64,000 nucleotides of DNA from Nocardioides sp. SR21. Its GTDB lineage: Bacteria; Actinomycetota; Actinomycetes; Propionibacteriales; Nocardioidaceae. The translations under genes were made by a program, and so were the position numbers. Below, piece after piece: positions 52,932 through 64,000 of this stretch. The DNA lies in the NCBI RefSeq assembly GCF_022761125.1, contig NZ_JAKWJR010000001.1:558001-622000 (forward strand), written 5' to 3'. Numbering within the stretch: position 1 is the first letter of the stretch; each line of letters opens with the position of its first letter. Under the pieces are notes generated by a model. The model saw only the letters and a program-made list of their open reading frames with translations, made no database searches and was not told where the DNA came from.

Positions 52932-53777
52932 GTGACTGCACAGAAGCTGGACGGCACCGCCACGCTCAAGGCGATCAAGGCCGACCTCACCGCGCGGGTG
53001 GCGAAGCTGCGCGAGCAGGGCGTCGTGCCCGGGCTCGGCACGGTGCTGGTCGGGGACGACCCGGGCTCGCACTGGTACGTCGGCGCCAAGCACAAGGACT
53101 GCGCCGAGATCGGCATCGAGTCGATCCGCGTCGACCTCCCGGCCACGGCCACGCAGGCCGAGGTCGAGGCGGAGATCGACCGGCTGAACGCCGACCCCGC
53201 GTGCACCGGGTTCATCGTGCAGCAGCCGACCGGGCTCGACGAGTTCCGGCTGCTCTCGCGCGTCGACCCCGACAAGGACGTCGACGGCCTGCACCCGGTC
53301 AACCTCGGTCGCCTGGTGCTGGGGGAGAAGGGCTCGCTGCCCTGCACCCCGATCGGCTGCATCGAGCTGCTGCGCCGCCACGGCGTGGAGCTCAACGGTG
53401 CCGAGGTCGTCGTGGTCGGTCGAGGTCTCACCGTCGGCCGCCCGATGGGCCTGCTCCTCACCCGGCGCAGCGAGAACTCCACGGTCACGCTCTGCCACAC
53501 CGGCACCCGCGACCTGGCCGCGCACACCCGCAACGCCGACGTGATCGTCGCCGCCGCCGGTGTGCCCGGCATCATCCGCGGTGACATGGTCAAGCCCGGC
53601 GCCGCCGTACTCGACGTGGGCGTCTCGCGGGTCGACGGCAAGATCGCCGGCGACGTCGCCGATGACGTGTGGGACGTCGCGGGCTGGGTGTCGCCGAACC
53701 CGGGCGGCGTCGGCCCGATGACCCGCGCGATGTTGCTGTCGAACATCGTCACGACCGCCGAGCAGTCGGTGGCGTGA
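52932..53777 (+). CDS. folD: methylenetetrahydrofolate dehydrogenase/cyclohydrolase FolD
   Basis: This 281-residue enzyme interconverts 5,10-methylene- and 10-formyltetrahydrofolate with NADP. It has [14 protein letters not shown] (about 49-62) with the catalytic Tyr and Lys, [13 protein letters not shown] and [11 protein letters not shown] (about 117-127), [12 protein letters not shown] (about 158-169) for NADP and [14 protein letters not shown] (about 256-269). The GTG start has AAAGGA about 10 bases upstream. It supplies the formyl donor used by PurN and PurH. The stop overlaps the DUF3017 gene by 4 bases. Confidence 0.95.
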   Translation: MTAQKLDGTATLKAIKADLTARVAKLREQGVVPGLGTVLVGDDPGSHWYVGAKHKDCAEIGIESIRVDLPATATQAEVEAEIDRLNADPACTGFIVQQPTGLDEFRLLSRVDPDKDVDGLHPVNLGRLVLGEKGSLPCTPIGCIELLRRHGVELNGAEVVVVGRGLTVGRPMGLLLTRRSENSTVTLCHTGTRDLAAHTRNADVIVAAAGVPGIIRGDMVKPGAAVLDVGVSRVDGKIAGDVADDVWDVAGWVSPNPGGVGPMTRAMLLSNIVTTAEQSVA

Positions 53778-54121
53778 ACGACCTCCAGCCACCGCAGAAC
53801 GAGCCCGAGCCGGTCTCGGCGGAACCCGAGCCGGTCGAGGGCGGGCGTCGCTACCCGTCCACGATCGGGGGCGCGTTCTACCTGGTCGTGCTCGCGGTCG
53901 TCGCGGTCTCGATCGGGATCGTCGCGTCCGGCAACTGGCGGCTCGGGGTGAGATGGTTCGGCGGTGCGCTGGTGTTCGCGGCGCTGGTCCGCGCGCTGCT
54001 GCCGGCCAAGGACGCCGGCATGCTCGCCGTACGCCGCCGCTGGTGGGACTGCCTCCTGCTGGCGGGGAGCGGCGCGGCGCTGATCTTCCTCGCGATCTCG
54101 ATCCCGGACCAGCCGGTGTAG
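53774..54121 (+). CDS. DUF3017 membrane protein
   Basis: This 115-residue protein has a Pro/Glu-rich cytoplasmic start (about 1-26) and three membrane helices (about 30-50, 55-70, 88-108), with [21 protein letters not shown] between helices 2 and 3. That pattern and the place directly after folD are the marks of DUF3017, an actinobacterial family of unknown function. The GTG start overlaps the folD stop by 4 bases (GTGA). The next 494 bases, to the mdh stop, hold only repeats and a terminator. Confidence 0.85.
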   Translation: MNDLQPPQNEPEPVSAEPEPVEGGRRYPSTIGGAFYLVVLAVVAVSIGIVASGNWRLGVRWFGGALVFAALVRALLPAKDAGMLAVRRRWWDCLLLAGSGAALIFLAISIPDQPV

Positions 54122-54130
54122 GTCTCAGCC

Positions 54131-54230
54131 GTCGCAGTTTCACCATGTTATGGAGGTGAACCTGCACTTCTCATGGCCTGCACGCCGTGGGAAGTGCAGG
54201 CTCGTCTGCATCACCTGGTGAAACTGCGAC
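54131..54230. repeat. long hairpin repeat, copy B
   Basis: Perfect 15-bp outer arms gtcgcagtttcacca/tggtgaaactgcgac enclose a second, imperfect inverted repeat. It is about 100 bases long and shares its central segment (cacttctcatggcctgcac) and its outline with copy A at 17003-17086. Confidence 0.7.
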
Positions 54231-54308
54231 GACGCCCTGACATGCCGAAGCGGCGCAGTCCCGTGGGACGACGCCCTGACATGCCGAAGCGGCGCAGTCC
54301 CGTGGGAC
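54231..54308. repeat. 39-base tandem duplication
   Basis: A 39-base unit beginning gacgccctgacatgccgaag is present twice in a row without change. Its second copy provides the left arm of the terminator at 54285-54320, so the duplication copied a terminator arm. Confidence 0.85.
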
Positions 54309-54320
54309 TGCGCCGCTTCG
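54285..54320. terminator. strong terminator hairpin between DUF3017 and mdh genes
   Basis: Arms cgaagcggcgcagtccc and gggactgcgccgcttcg form a perfect 17-bp stem with a 2-base loop. It stands between convergent transcription units. Confidence 0.75.
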
Positions 54321-54325
54321 TGTGG

Positions 54326-54618
54326 CCTCGATACGCCGGTCGCGGCTTCGTTCCTCAGCCGCGCGGCTACTCGACCTGGCTGCTGGATCCCAGCCTTCGC
54401 GAGCTCAGGCTGGGGCAGCTCAGCCTCGATACGCCGGTCGCGGCTTCGTTCCTCAGCCGCGCGGCTACTCGACCTGGCTGCTGGATCCCAGCCTTCGCGA
54501 GCTCAGGCTGGGGCAGCTCAGCCTCGATACGCCGGTCGCGGCTTCGTTCCTCAGCCGCGCGGCTACTCGACCTGGCTGCTGGATCCCAGCCTTCGCGAGC
54601 TCAGGCTGGGGCAGCTCA
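54326..54618. repeat. three tandem 98-base repeat units ending at the mdh stop codon
   Basis: Units start at 54326, 54424 and 54522 and are identical. Each has one half of the palindromic element seen at 40423-41147 (tcgatacg, cttcgttcctcagccgcg, ctactcgacc) joined to a second hairpin (gctgc...cccagcc/ggctggg...gcagc). The third unit ends within the mdh stop codon, which suggests the array was added at the very end of mdh. Confidence 0.9.
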
Positions 54619-55602
54619 GATCAGGCCGAGCTCGGTGACCGCGTTGCGCTCGTCGGCGAGCTCGGCGGTCGAGGCGTCGATCTTGGCGCGCGAGAAGTCG
54701 TCGATCTCGAGGCCCTGGACGATCTCCCAGTCGCCGTTCTTCGTGGTGACCGGGAACGAGGAGATCAGGCCCTCCGGGACGCCGTAGGAGCCGTCGGAGA
54801 CGACCGCCATCGACACCCAGTCACCCTCGGGGGTGCCGTGCAGCCAGTCGCGGGCGGCGTCGACGGTGGCCGACGCGGCCGAGGCGGCCGACGACGAGCC
54901 GCGGGCGTCGATGATCGCGGCGCCGCGCTTGGCGACGGTCGGGATGAACGTGTCGGCGATCCACGCCTGGTCGTTCACGACCTCGGCGGCGTTCTTGCCG
55001 GCGATCTCGGCGTGGAAGATGTCGGGGTACTGGGTGGCCGAGTGGTTGCCCCAGATCGTCATCTTCTTGATGTCGGTGACCGCGGCGCCGGTCTTCGCGG
55101 CCAGCTGCGAGATCGCGCGGTTGTGGTCGAGGCGGGTGAGCGCCGAGAACCGGTTCTGCGGGATGTCGGGGGCGTTCGTCATCGCGATCAGCGCGTTGGT
55201 GTTGGCCGGGTTGCCGGTGACGCCGATGCGGACGTCGTCGGCGGCGACCTTGTTGAGGGCCTTGCCCTGGGCGGTGAAGATCGCGCCGTTGGCCGACAGC
55301 AGGTCGCCACGCTCCATGCCCGGGCCGCGCGGGCGGGCGCCGACGAGCAGCGCGAGGTTCACGCCGTCGAAGATCTTCTCGGCGTCGTCGCCGATCTCGA
55401 CGCCGGCGAGGTTCGGGAACGCGCAGTCGTCGAGCTCCATCACGACGCCCTCGAGCGCCTTGAGCGCGGGCGTGATCTCCAGCAGCCGCAGCTCGATCGG
55501 GCGGTCACCGAGCAGCGAGCCGCTCGCCAGACGGAACAGCAGGCTGTAGCCGATCTGGCCGGCGGCGCCGGTCACGGCGACCTTCAACGGGGTAGAGCTC
55601 AC
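54616..55602 (-). CDS. mdh: malate dehydrogenase
   Basis: This 328-residue enzyme interconverts malate and oxaloacetate with NAD. It has the nucleotide-binding [19 protein letters not shown] (about 8-26), [15 protein letters not shown] (about 88-102) with the substrate-loop arginines, [10 protein letters not shown] (about 128-137) and [12 protein letters not shown] with the catalytic His (about 187-198). This is the cytosolic-type group used by actinobacteria. The GTG start has GAAGGAG 7 bases upstream. The stop codon overlaps the last unit of a repeat array. Confidence 0.97.
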   Translation of the reverse strand: MSSTPLKVAVTGAAGQIGYSLLFRLASGSLLGDRPIELRLLEITPALKALEGVVMELDDCAFPNLAGVEIGDDAEKIFDGVNLALLVGARPRGPGMERGDLLSANGAIFTAQGKALNKVAADDVRIGVTGNPANTNALIAMTNAPDIPQNRFSALTRLDHNRAISQLAAKTGAAVTDIKKMTIWGNHSATQYPDIFHAEIAGKNAAEVVNDQAWIADTFIPTVAKRGAAIIDARGSSSAASAASATVDAARDWLHGTPEGDWVSMAVVSDGSYGVPEGLISSFPVTTKNGDWEIVQGLEIDDFSRAKIDASTAELADERNAVTELGLI

Positions 55603-55699
55603 GACGACTCCTTCAGGCGATGGTCACTTCTGCCTTCCGACGCTAGCAGCGGAGCGGGGTCTCGTCGCACGCGGCCTCCGGGGCTGGGATGCTGGGCAC

Positions 55700-56371
55700 A
55701 TGACGAGGTGGGGGAGTACGGCGCTGCTCCCTCTGCTCCTCGTCCTCGCCGCCTGCGGCAGCGCCTCGGTGTCCAGCCCGCCGAGCGGTGTGGACGAGCT
55801 GGTGATCCCGACACCGGGCCCGGACCCGGCCGACTTCGTCGACACCGTCGACAACCCGTGGTTCCCCCTCGAGCCCGGCACGACCTGGACCTACACGGTC
55901 AACGACACCGCCGGCGCGCACCCGATGACCGTCACCGTGGAGCCCGGCCCCGAGGTCGCCGGCGTACCGACGACCGCGCGGGTGACCACCGAGGGCGAGA
56001 GGGTCCTGACCGACTGGTTCGCCCAGGACGACCGCGGCAACGTCTGGTGGTTCGGCCGGGAGGACAGCTGGGAGGCCGGCGTCGACGGCGCCGAGGCCGG
56101 GCTCGCGATGGCCGAGACCCCGCGCGTCGGCGACGGCTACCGGCCGGCGTTCGCTCCGGGGGTCTCCGAGGACACCGCGACCGTCACCTCGCTCGACGAC
56201 CGGGTCACCGTGCCGGTCGGCACGTTCGAGACGCTGCTCGTCGACGGCCGCTCCGAGCTGGAGCCGGGGGTGCACACGGAGTGGTCGTACGCCGAGGGGC
56301 TCGGCCTGGTCGCCGAGCAGGTCGTGTCCGGCAGCTACCGGTCCGTACGCCTGGAGCGCGTGGAGCCCTGA
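55700..56371 (+). CDS. hypothetical lipoprotein
   Basis: This 223-residue protein has a signal peptide with lipobox LVLAAC (Cys19) and a Ser/Pro linker, then a beta-rich domain that begins VDNPWFPLEPGTTWTY. That opening, with later GNVWWFGRED and VGTFETLLVD, is a pattern I associate with secreted proteins of unknown function in actinobacteria and other phyla. No catalytic motif is evident. It starts at an ATG in a 97-base spacer that it shares with divergent mdh. Its stop lies 3 bases from the convergent aquaporin gene. Confidence 0.75.
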   Translation: MTRWGSTALLPLLLVLAACGSASVSSPPSGVDELVIPTPGPDPADFVDTVDNPWFPLEPGTTWTYTVNDTAGAHPMTVTVEPGPEVAGVPTTARVTTEGERVLTDWFAQDDRGNVWWFGREDSWEAGVDGAEAGLAMAETPRVGDGYRPAFAPGVSEDTATVTSLDDRVTVPVGTFETLLVDGRSELEPGVHTEWSYAEGLGLVAEQVVSGSYRSVRLERVEP

Positions 56372-56374
56372 CCG

Positions 56375-57430
56375 CTACTGGCGGATCTGGGTCCCGCCGT
56401 CGCCGGGCTCGCCCTCGGGCCACTGGTTCTCCGAGGCCGGGGGCGCGGCCTGCTGCCGAGCGGCCTGCTCCTCGGCCTCCTGCTGCGCGGCCTGGTGGGC
56501 CCGCCACTGCTCGGGGGTGTGGCCGACCGGGTGCCACTGCTGGCCGACCGGGTCCCACTGCCACCCGTCCTGCACGATCGGGGCGGCGGCGGAGTACCCC
56601 GACGAGCCCGAGGAGCCCGGGGAGCCGGCGTCCTCCTGGTTCCACTGCTGCTGGTACTGGTCCGGGCCGTCGACGACCCGCGACCGGCCGAACGTGAGGC
56701 CGGAGCCCGGGATCGGGTCGGCTCCCCGGCCGAACACGAACGGGTACGCGAGGCCGGCCAGGGCCGCGCCGATCGTCGGGGCCAGGATGAACAGCCACAG
56801 CTGCTCGATCGCGTCGGGTCCGGCGAACAGGGCCGGGCCGATCGAGCGGGCCGGGTTCACGGACGTACCGGTGGCCGGGATCATCACGAAGTGGATCGCG
56901 GCCAGCGTGAAGCCGATCGCGAGCGGCGCCAGCGCCGGGTGCTCGAAGCGCTCGTCGGTCACGGAGAGGATCACGGTCACGAACACCGCGGTCATCACCA
57001 GCTCGAGCAGGAACGCCGCCCACCACTCGTAGCCGCTGCCCACGTCGCCGAAGGCGTTCTGCCCCATGTTGCCCTCGGCGTCGAAGTCCGCGAAGCCCTG
57101 CAGCAGCACGAACAGCGCGAGCGCGCCGAGCAGGGCGCCAGCCAGCTGCGCGACGACGTACGGCCCGACGTTCTTCCAGGTCATCCGGCCGCTGAGTGCG
57201 GCACCGACGGACACCGCCGGGTTGAAGTGCGCGCCGGAGATCCGTCCGACCGCGTAGACCATCACCATCACCGCGATGCCGAAGGTCAGGCCGATCGTGG
57301 TGTTGTCGCTGCCCACCCCGCCGTAGGTCGGATAGACGACCGACCCGCAGCCGAAGAACACCAGGACGAACGTCCCGATCACCTCGGCCGTGAGCTTGTG
57401 CTGGATCGTGGGCGTGGTGGGCTCGGCCAT
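56375..57430 (-). CDS. aqpZ: aquaporin Z with extended C-terminal tail
   Basis: This 351-residue channel has six membrane helices and the two pore motifs HFNPAVS (about 67-73) and NPARS (about 192-196). The selectivity filter residues match AqpZ: Phe in LTFGIAV, His in AIHFVM, Thr in TGTSVNPAR and the Arg after it, so it should pass water rather than glycerol. The tail after about residue 240 is unusual: it is rich in Gln, Glu, Pro and Ser and contains DGWQWDPVGQQWHPVG. The usual length is about 230-260. The ATG at 57430 was chosen over one two codons upstream because of its spacing to GAGGGG. Confidence 0.9.
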   Translation of the reverse strand: MAEPTTPTIQHKLTAEVIGTFVLVFFGCGSVVYPTYGGVGSDNTTIGLTFGIAVMVMVYAVGRISGAHFNPAVSVGAALSGRMTWKNVGPYVVAQLAGALLGALALFVLLQGFADFDAEGNMGQNAFGDVGSGYEWWAAFLLELVMTAVFVTVILSVTDERFEHPALAPLAIGFTLAAIHFVMIPATGTSVNPARSIGPALFAGPDAIEQLWLFILAPTIGAALAGLAYPFVFGRGADPIPGSGLTFGRSRVVDGPDQYQQQWNQEDAGSPGSSGSSGYSAAAPIVQDGWQWDPVGQQWHPVGHTPEQWRAHQAAQQEAEEQAARQQAAPPASENQWPEGEPGDGGTQIRQ

Positions 57431-57476
57431 GCGCATGCTCCCCTCGGAGGGCGTCCCCTCGAACGCCTGCCCCTGA

Positions 57477-60276
<2,800 letters not shown>

Positions 60277-60277
60277 G

Positions 60278-61900
60278 TCAGTAGCGGTAGCCGGACACCA
60301 GGTCCTGGAGCTGGCTGGACATCCGGGACAGCTCGGCCACGGCACCGTGGAGGTGCTGGACGCCCTCGTTGGTGTCGTTGGACGCGCTGGCGACACCACC
60401 GATGTTGCCGGCGATCTCGCCGGTGCCGGAGGCGGCCTCGTGGACGTTCCGGTTCATCTCCTGCGTGGTGAGCGTCTGCTCCTCGACCGCTGCGGCGATT
60501 GTGGTCTGGGAGTCGCTGATCCGGGTGACGACCTCGCCGATCTGCGAGATCGCGTCGACAGCGCTGGCGCTGTCGGCCTGGATGGCCTGGACCCGGCGGG
60601 CGATGTCCTCGGTGGCCCGCGCGGTCTCCTGAGCGAGCTCCTTGACCTCGTTGGCCACGACCGCGAAGCCCTTGCCGGCCTCGCCGGCGCGCGCGGCCTC
60701 GATGGTCGCGTTGAGCGCGAGCAGGTTGGTCTGCTCGGCGATCGAGGTGATCGCCTTGATGACGTCACCGATCTCCTGGGAGCTCGTGCCGAGCTTGCCG
60801 ACGGTCACGCTGGTCTGCTCGGCGGTGTGCACGGCCTCGGTGGCCACCGTGACGGCCTCGTTGGCGCTCCGGGCGATCTCGTGGATCGAGGCGCCCATCT
60901 GCTCGGCCCCGGCGGCGACGGTCTGCACGTTCTGCGAGACGACGTCGGCGGCGGCGCTAACGATCGCGGCCTGCGAGGTCGTCTCGTGGGAGGAGGCGGA
61001 GATCGTGTTGGAGGTGACCTCGATCTCCTCGGCCGTGCTCGCGACCAGGGTCGCCGACTCGGCCAGCGTGGAGATGATCTCGCGCAGCGAGCCGACGGTC
61101 GTGTCGAACGACGCGGCCAGCTGGCCGAGCTCGTCCTTCTGGCTGATGCCGGCCGAGGCGGTGAGGTCGCCCTCGGCCACCTTGCCGAGAGCGTCCACGC
61201 ACGCGCGCACCGGGCGGACGATCGAGCGGGTGACGGCGATGCCGAGGACCACGGCGAGCGCGAGCGCCACGGCGACCACGCCGAAGATCAGGGTCATCGA
61301 CTTGTCCGCGGCAGCGTCGGACTTCTTCGCGAGGGCGTCGGTCCGCTTGCTGATGTCGGCCGAGAGTGCGTCGGCGGAGTCGAGGAGCGCGAGCCAGGAG
61401 TCCGCGAGCTCACCCGAGTTCATCACGTCGAACACCGGCCCGAGGTTCTCCGGGTCCGCCTTGCCGAGCATCTCGGTCCACGCGTGCGAGGCGGCGAAGA
61501 AGTCGTCCCACTGCTGCGAGATCGTGGCGAACTGCGCACGCTCGGACGCGGTCATCGCGTCGGTGTCGACGCCGGCGAGGACGTCGTACACGACGCCCTC
61601 GGCCTCGATCAGGCCGGACATGTTGTCCGCCTTCGGGAGGACGGCGGCCGCCGGGTCGCCGGTCGTGGCGGCCTCGGCGTAGATGTAGCCCTGCCAGCCG
61701 CTCACGTTCTCGTCGAGGCGACGCAGCTCGTTGATGTCGTCGCGGACGCTCGCCAGCCGCTCGCCGTCGTCACGCAGCGAGACCTGCTCCTTGGCCGCCA
61801 CCACGCCGGTGGCGCCGACGACGACGAGCAGGAGGCAGAGCAGGCCGAAGGCCGCGCCCAGCCGACGACCCACGGACAGGTCTTTCATGATCTTGCGCAC
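60278..61900 (-). CDS. methyl-accepting chemotaxis protein, second
   Basis: This 540-residue receptor has a first helix (about 14-36), an extracytoplasmic sensor region (about 37-195), a second helix (about 200-222), HAMP (about 223-275) and a signalling coiled coil. The tip has [18 protein letters not shown], as in the receptor at 31638-33209, so both should feed the same CheA. No CheR-docking pentapeptide is present. The GTG at 61900 was chosen because AGAGG lies 10 bases before it; ATGs at 61888 and 61933 are alternatives. A sigma-28-like promoter lies at 61957-61984. Confidence 0.92.
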   Translation of the reverse strand: MRKIMKDLSVGRRLGAAFGLLCLLLVVVGATGVVAAKEQVSLRDDGERLASVRDDINELRRLDENVSGWQGYIYAEAATTGDPAAAVLPKADNMSGLIEAEGVVYDVLAGVDTDAMTASERAQFATISQQWDDFFAASHAWTEMLGKADPENLGPVFDVMNSGELADSWLALLDSADALSADISKRTDALAKKSDAAADKSMTLIFGVVAVALALAVVLGIAVTRSIVRPVRACVDALGKVAEGDLTASAGISQKDELGQLAASFDTTVGSLREIISTLAESATLVASTAEEIEVTSNTISASSHETTSQAAIVSAAADVVSQNVQTVAAGAEQMGASIHEIARSANEAVTVATEAVHTAEQTSVTVGKLGTSSQEIGDVIKAITSIAEQTNLLALNATIEAARAGEAGKGFAVVANEVKELAQETARATEDIARRVQAIQADSASAVDAISQIGEVVTRISDSQTTIAAAVEEQTLTTQEMNRNVHEAASGTGEIAGNIGGVASASNDTNEGVQHLHGAVAELSRMSSQLQDLVSGYRY

Positions 61901-61956
61901 TGCGAGGACACCTCTTCCAAGGCATGGAGACATGCCAGCGATGGCTGACGTTCCTC

Positions 61957-61984
61957 CCGTCGGCAGGCAGTGGCCCGACCTGAG
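61957..61984 (-). promoter_or_regulatory. FliA/WhiG (sigma-28)-like promoter of second receptor gene
   Basis: On the minus strand CTCAG (61980-61984), exactly 15 bases, then GCCGACGG (61957-61964). The -35 side reads GGGCTCAGGTCGG, which is the same as at the cheA promoter. It links this distant receptor to the che cluster. Confidence 0.65.
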
Positions 61985-62098
61985 CCCGGACCGGGTTAAG
62001 GAACCGTCACGGAATAGGTCACTCGGCCGTTCCGTTGGAGACTGGCAGTGCTGCGTACGCCGTCAGCCGACCCGACCCGACGACCGGAAGTGCTCTGC

Positions 62099-63301
62099 GT
62101 GACGACGACCACCTCTGCCCCCGCCGAGATCTCGGCGACGCGGGCCGCGCACTTCCGGCTGGCCGTCTTCGCGCTCGCCGTCGGCGGCTTCGCGATCGGC
62201 ACGACCGAGTTCGTGACGATGGGTCTGCTCCCGCAGATCGCCGAGGGCGTCGGCGTCTCGATCCCGGCCGCCGGCAACGTGATCGCGGCGTACGCGCTCG
62301 GGGTCGTCGTCGGCGCCCCGCTGATCGCGGTGTTCGGCGCCAAGCTGCCGCGCCGGGCCCTGCTGGTCTGGCTGATGGTCGCGTACGCCGTCTTCAACGT
62401 GCTGAGCGCGGCCGCGAACAGCTACGGCGTCCTGTTCTTCGCCCGCTTCCTCGACGGCCTGCCGCACGGCGCCTACTTCGGCGTCGCCTCGCTCGTCGCA
62501 GCCAGCATGGCCGCGCCCGAGCGGCGCGGTCGTGCCGTGGCCAGCGTGATGCTCGGCCTGTCGGTCGCGAACGTGATCGGCGTTCCGGTGGCGACCTGGC
62601 TCGGTCAGCAGCTCGGTTGGCGGGTGGCGTACCTCTCCGCGGCCGGCCTCGCGCTGCTGACGGTCGTGCTGGTGCTCGCGTTCGTGCCGTCCTGCCCGGG
62701 CAACCCGGAGGCGACCGGCCGCCGGGAGCTGCAGTTCTTCCGCAACGGGCAGGCGATGCTCACGCTGCTGGCCGGCGCCGTGGGCTTCGGCGGCATGTTC
62801 GCGGTCTACTCCTACATCGCCCCGCTCGTCACCGACGTCGGCGGGCTGGGGGACTCGGCGGTCCCGGTGTTCACGGCCGTGTTCGGCCTCGGCATGGTGG
62901 CCGGCACCTGGGTCGCGGGCCGGCTGGGCGACTGGTCGGTGTTCCGCACCCTGATCTGGTCGGGGATCGGGTCCGGCCTGGTGATGCTGCTGGTGTGGGC
63001 GACCGCGCCGTGGGGCTGGGGCCTGATGCCGGCGATCTTCCTGGTCACCGCGATCGGCTCGGTGCTGGTCATCAACCTGCAGCTGCGGCTGATGGCGGTC
63101 TCGGGCGAGGCCCAGACTCTCGGCGCGGCCATGAACCACGCCTCGCTCAACCTGGCGAACGCGCTCGGCGCCTGGCTCGGCGGGGTCGTGATCGCCGCGG
63201 GCTACGGCTACCGATCGCCCGCGCTCGTCGGCGCGGCGCTGTCGGTGCTCGGTGTCGGCGTGCTCCTCTGGTCGGCCCACTCGGCGCGCAGCAGGTCGTA
63301 G
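62099..63301 (+). CDS. MFS transporter, AraJ/SotB-like efflux permease (DHA1)
   Basis: This 400-residue protein has twelve predicted membrane helices. Helix 1 has the family sequence FAIGTTEFVTMGLLPQIA (about 34-51), and the loop 2-3 region has GAKLPRRALLVW, a variant of MFS motif A. Segments such as GLPHGAYFGVASLVA also fit the DHA1 sugar/drug efflux group that includes AraJ. The GTG at 62099 was chosen since GGAAG lies 8 bases upstream; a GTG at 62048 is the alternative. The substrate is unknown. Its 3' end overlaps the convergent GNAT gene by 94 bases. Confidence 0.88.
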   Translation: MTTTTSAPAEISATRAAHFRLAVFALAVGGFAIGTTEFVTMGLLPQIAEGVGVSIPAAGNVIAAYALGVVVGAPLIAVFGAKLPRRALLVWLMVAYAVFNVLSAAANSYGVLFFARFLDGLPHGAYFGVASLVAASMAAPERRGRAVASVMLGLSVANVIGVPVATWLGQQLGWRVAYLSAAGLALLTVVLVLAFVPSCPGNPEATGRRELQFFRNGQAMLTLLAGAVGFGGMFAVYSYIAPLVTDVGGLGDSAVPVFTAVFGLGMVAGTWVAGRLGDWSVFRTLIWSGIGSGLVMLLVWATAPWGWGLMPAIFLVTAIGSVLVINLQLRLMAVSGEAQTLGAAMNHASLNLANALGAWLGGVVIAAGYGYRSPALVGAALSVLGVGVLLWSAHSARSRS

Positions 63302-64000
63302 CCGACCAGGTCCGCCGGGGCGCCGTCGCCGGTGTGCGTCGCCTCCCGCTGGACGCCGATCCGCCGCATGCCCAGGCGCTCCAGCACCTTCCACGAGGCG
63401 CTGTTGCCGGTGGCGGCGAAGCCGGAGAGCCGCGGCAGCTCGAGCACCTCGAAGCCGTGGTCGACCGCGAGCCGGGCAGCCGTGGCCGTGAGCCGGCGCC
63501 CCCGCGCGTCGGGGTGGGTCCAGTAGCCGATCTCGGGCTCGCCGCCGGAGATCCGGTGCAGCCCGACCGCGCCGAGCAGCAGGTCGTCGTCCTCCGTGCA
63601 CCACGCCCACGTGACCGTGTGGTTGGTCGCGAGCCGCTCGGTCACCTGCTCGACGTAGCGACGGCCGTCCTCCTCGTCGAAGCCCCGAGGGAAGAACGAG
63701 AGCCAGAACTGGGTGTCCGCGTCGCCGATGCCCTCCGCGACCCGGGGTACGTCGGCCTCGGTGAACGGCCGCAGCCGGACCCCGTCGCCGACGACCACCG
63801 GGTTGTCGAGCCAGGTGCTGCTCGGCTCGCGGGGGTCGTCGCGCAGCAGCGTGCCCACCCAGGCGTCGCGGAGCTCGCCGCGCTGCGGCTGCCACTTCCG
63901 GACGGTGCCCTCGACCGTGAACCCGATCTTCCAGGCCAGCCGGCGCGACGCCCAGTTGCCGACGTGGGCCCACCAGATCACCGTGTGGAGGCCCTTCTCC
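63208..64000 (-). CDS. tandem GNAT-family acetyltransferase, C-terminal part (runs off right edge)
   Basis: The frame is open to the right edge, so the start is missing; 263 codons are visible. The first visible residues (EKGLHTVIWWAHVGNWASRRLAWKIGF) in two motifs are the end of one GNAT domain, including the typical N-x-A-S-xx-L-x-K-x-GF segment. A second, complete GNAT domain follows from about residue 60 (VRLRPFTEADVP) to its own NSASWKVLERLGM. Two GNAT copies in one chain occur in several actinobacterial acetyltransferases. Acetyl-CoA would be the donor; the acceptor is unknown. The last 94 bases overlap the MFS gene on the other strand. Confidence 0.85.
   Translation of the reverse strand, partial: EKGLHTVIWWAHVGNWASRRLAWKIGFTVEGTVRKWQPQRGELRDAWVGTLLRDDPREPSSTWLDNPVVVGDGVRLRPFTEADVPRVAEGIGDADTQFWLSFFPRGFDEEDGRRYVEQVTERLATNHTVTWAWCTEDDDLLLGAVGLHRISGGEPEIGYWTHPDARGRRLTATAARLAVDHGFEVLELPRLSGFAATGNSASWKVLERLGMRRIGVQREATHTGDGAPADLVGYDLLRAEWADQRSTPTPSTDSAAPTSAGDR

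Noticed and set aside
54322..56697. A 791-codon plus-strand frame from the repeats across mdh and the lipoprotein gene
   Set aside because: It translates repeat units and the antisense of mdh. The protein shows tandem repeats that reflect DNA repeats only.

Overview
The window is chromosomal DNA from a high-GC actinobacterium, most likely a motile member of the Nocardioidaceae (Nocardioides-like). The evidence is codon use with G/C in nearly every third position, an F420 biosynthesis gene (fbiC) together with an F420-type oxidoreductase, monomeric NADP-isocitrate dehydrogenase, DUF3017, DUF5709 and DUF6350-type proteins, many GTG starts, and many start codons placed 6-7 bases after a TANNNT -10 box (leaderless transcripts). 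I found no tRNA, rRNA, insertion sequence, prophage or CRISPR array. The assignment comes from gene content and was not checked by alignment.

Layout. 1-5.2 kb: DUF5709 protein (cut by the edge), phosphoketolase, fbiC. 5.2-7.4 kb: MMPL/RND transporter. 7.5-10.3 kb: tauCAB-like sulfonate importer. 10.4-14.5 kb: PAP2 phosphatase and GT-C glycosyltransferase (coupled), then a long-chain acyl-CoA synthetase. 14.5-16.9 kb: a small membrane ORF and an F420-oxidoreductase/acyl-CoA dehydrogenase pair behind a palindromic operator. 17.1-20.6 kb: a pair of half-size ABC exporters with complementary degenerate ATP sites. 20.7-23.1 kb: lipoprotein, YbaK-type deacylase, glycerophosphodiesterase. 23.1-26.9 kb: two divergent PspC-domain operons, one of them a histidine kinase/LuxR response regulator pair. 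27.0-28.8 kb: APC permease and a small membrane protein.

28.8-38.0 kb is a chemotaxis cluster: cheA, cheW, mcp, an unknown gene, cheB, cheR, a CheY-like receiver, a CheX-like protein, a second CheY and a second, divergent CheX-like protein. It has two promoters of the FliA/WhiG (sigma-28) type. A third such promoter precedes a distant receptor gene at 61.9 kb, so the window shows a small sigma-28-type chemotaxis regulon.

38.0-45.3 kb: pcrA helicase, a large palindromic repeat array, an M23 peptidase, a stand-alone B12-binding subunit of methylmalonyl-CoA mutase, and sucCD. 45.3-49.1 kb: a lipoprotein, an ECF sigma factor with its membrane partner, and a sigma-like protein fused to a membrane anchor and an extracytoplasmic region. 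49.2-54.1 kb: DUF6350 protein, purN, a ZTP riboswitch, purH, folD and DUF3017 protein (one-carbon and purine metabolism). 54.1-54.6 kb: three kinds of repeat plus a 17-bp-stem terminator. 54.6-60.3 kb: malate dehydrogenase, a lipoprotein, aquaporin Z, isocitrate dehydrogenase and a small membrane protein. 60.3-64 kb: second chemoreceptor, MFS efflux protein, and a tandem GNAT acetyltransferase cut by the right edge.

The central metabolic genes converge on acetyl-phosphate, succinyl-CoA, malate and isocitrate. The least explained items are the second CheX-like gene, the unknown gene inside the che cluster, the membrane-tethered sigma-like protein and the palindromic repeat families.
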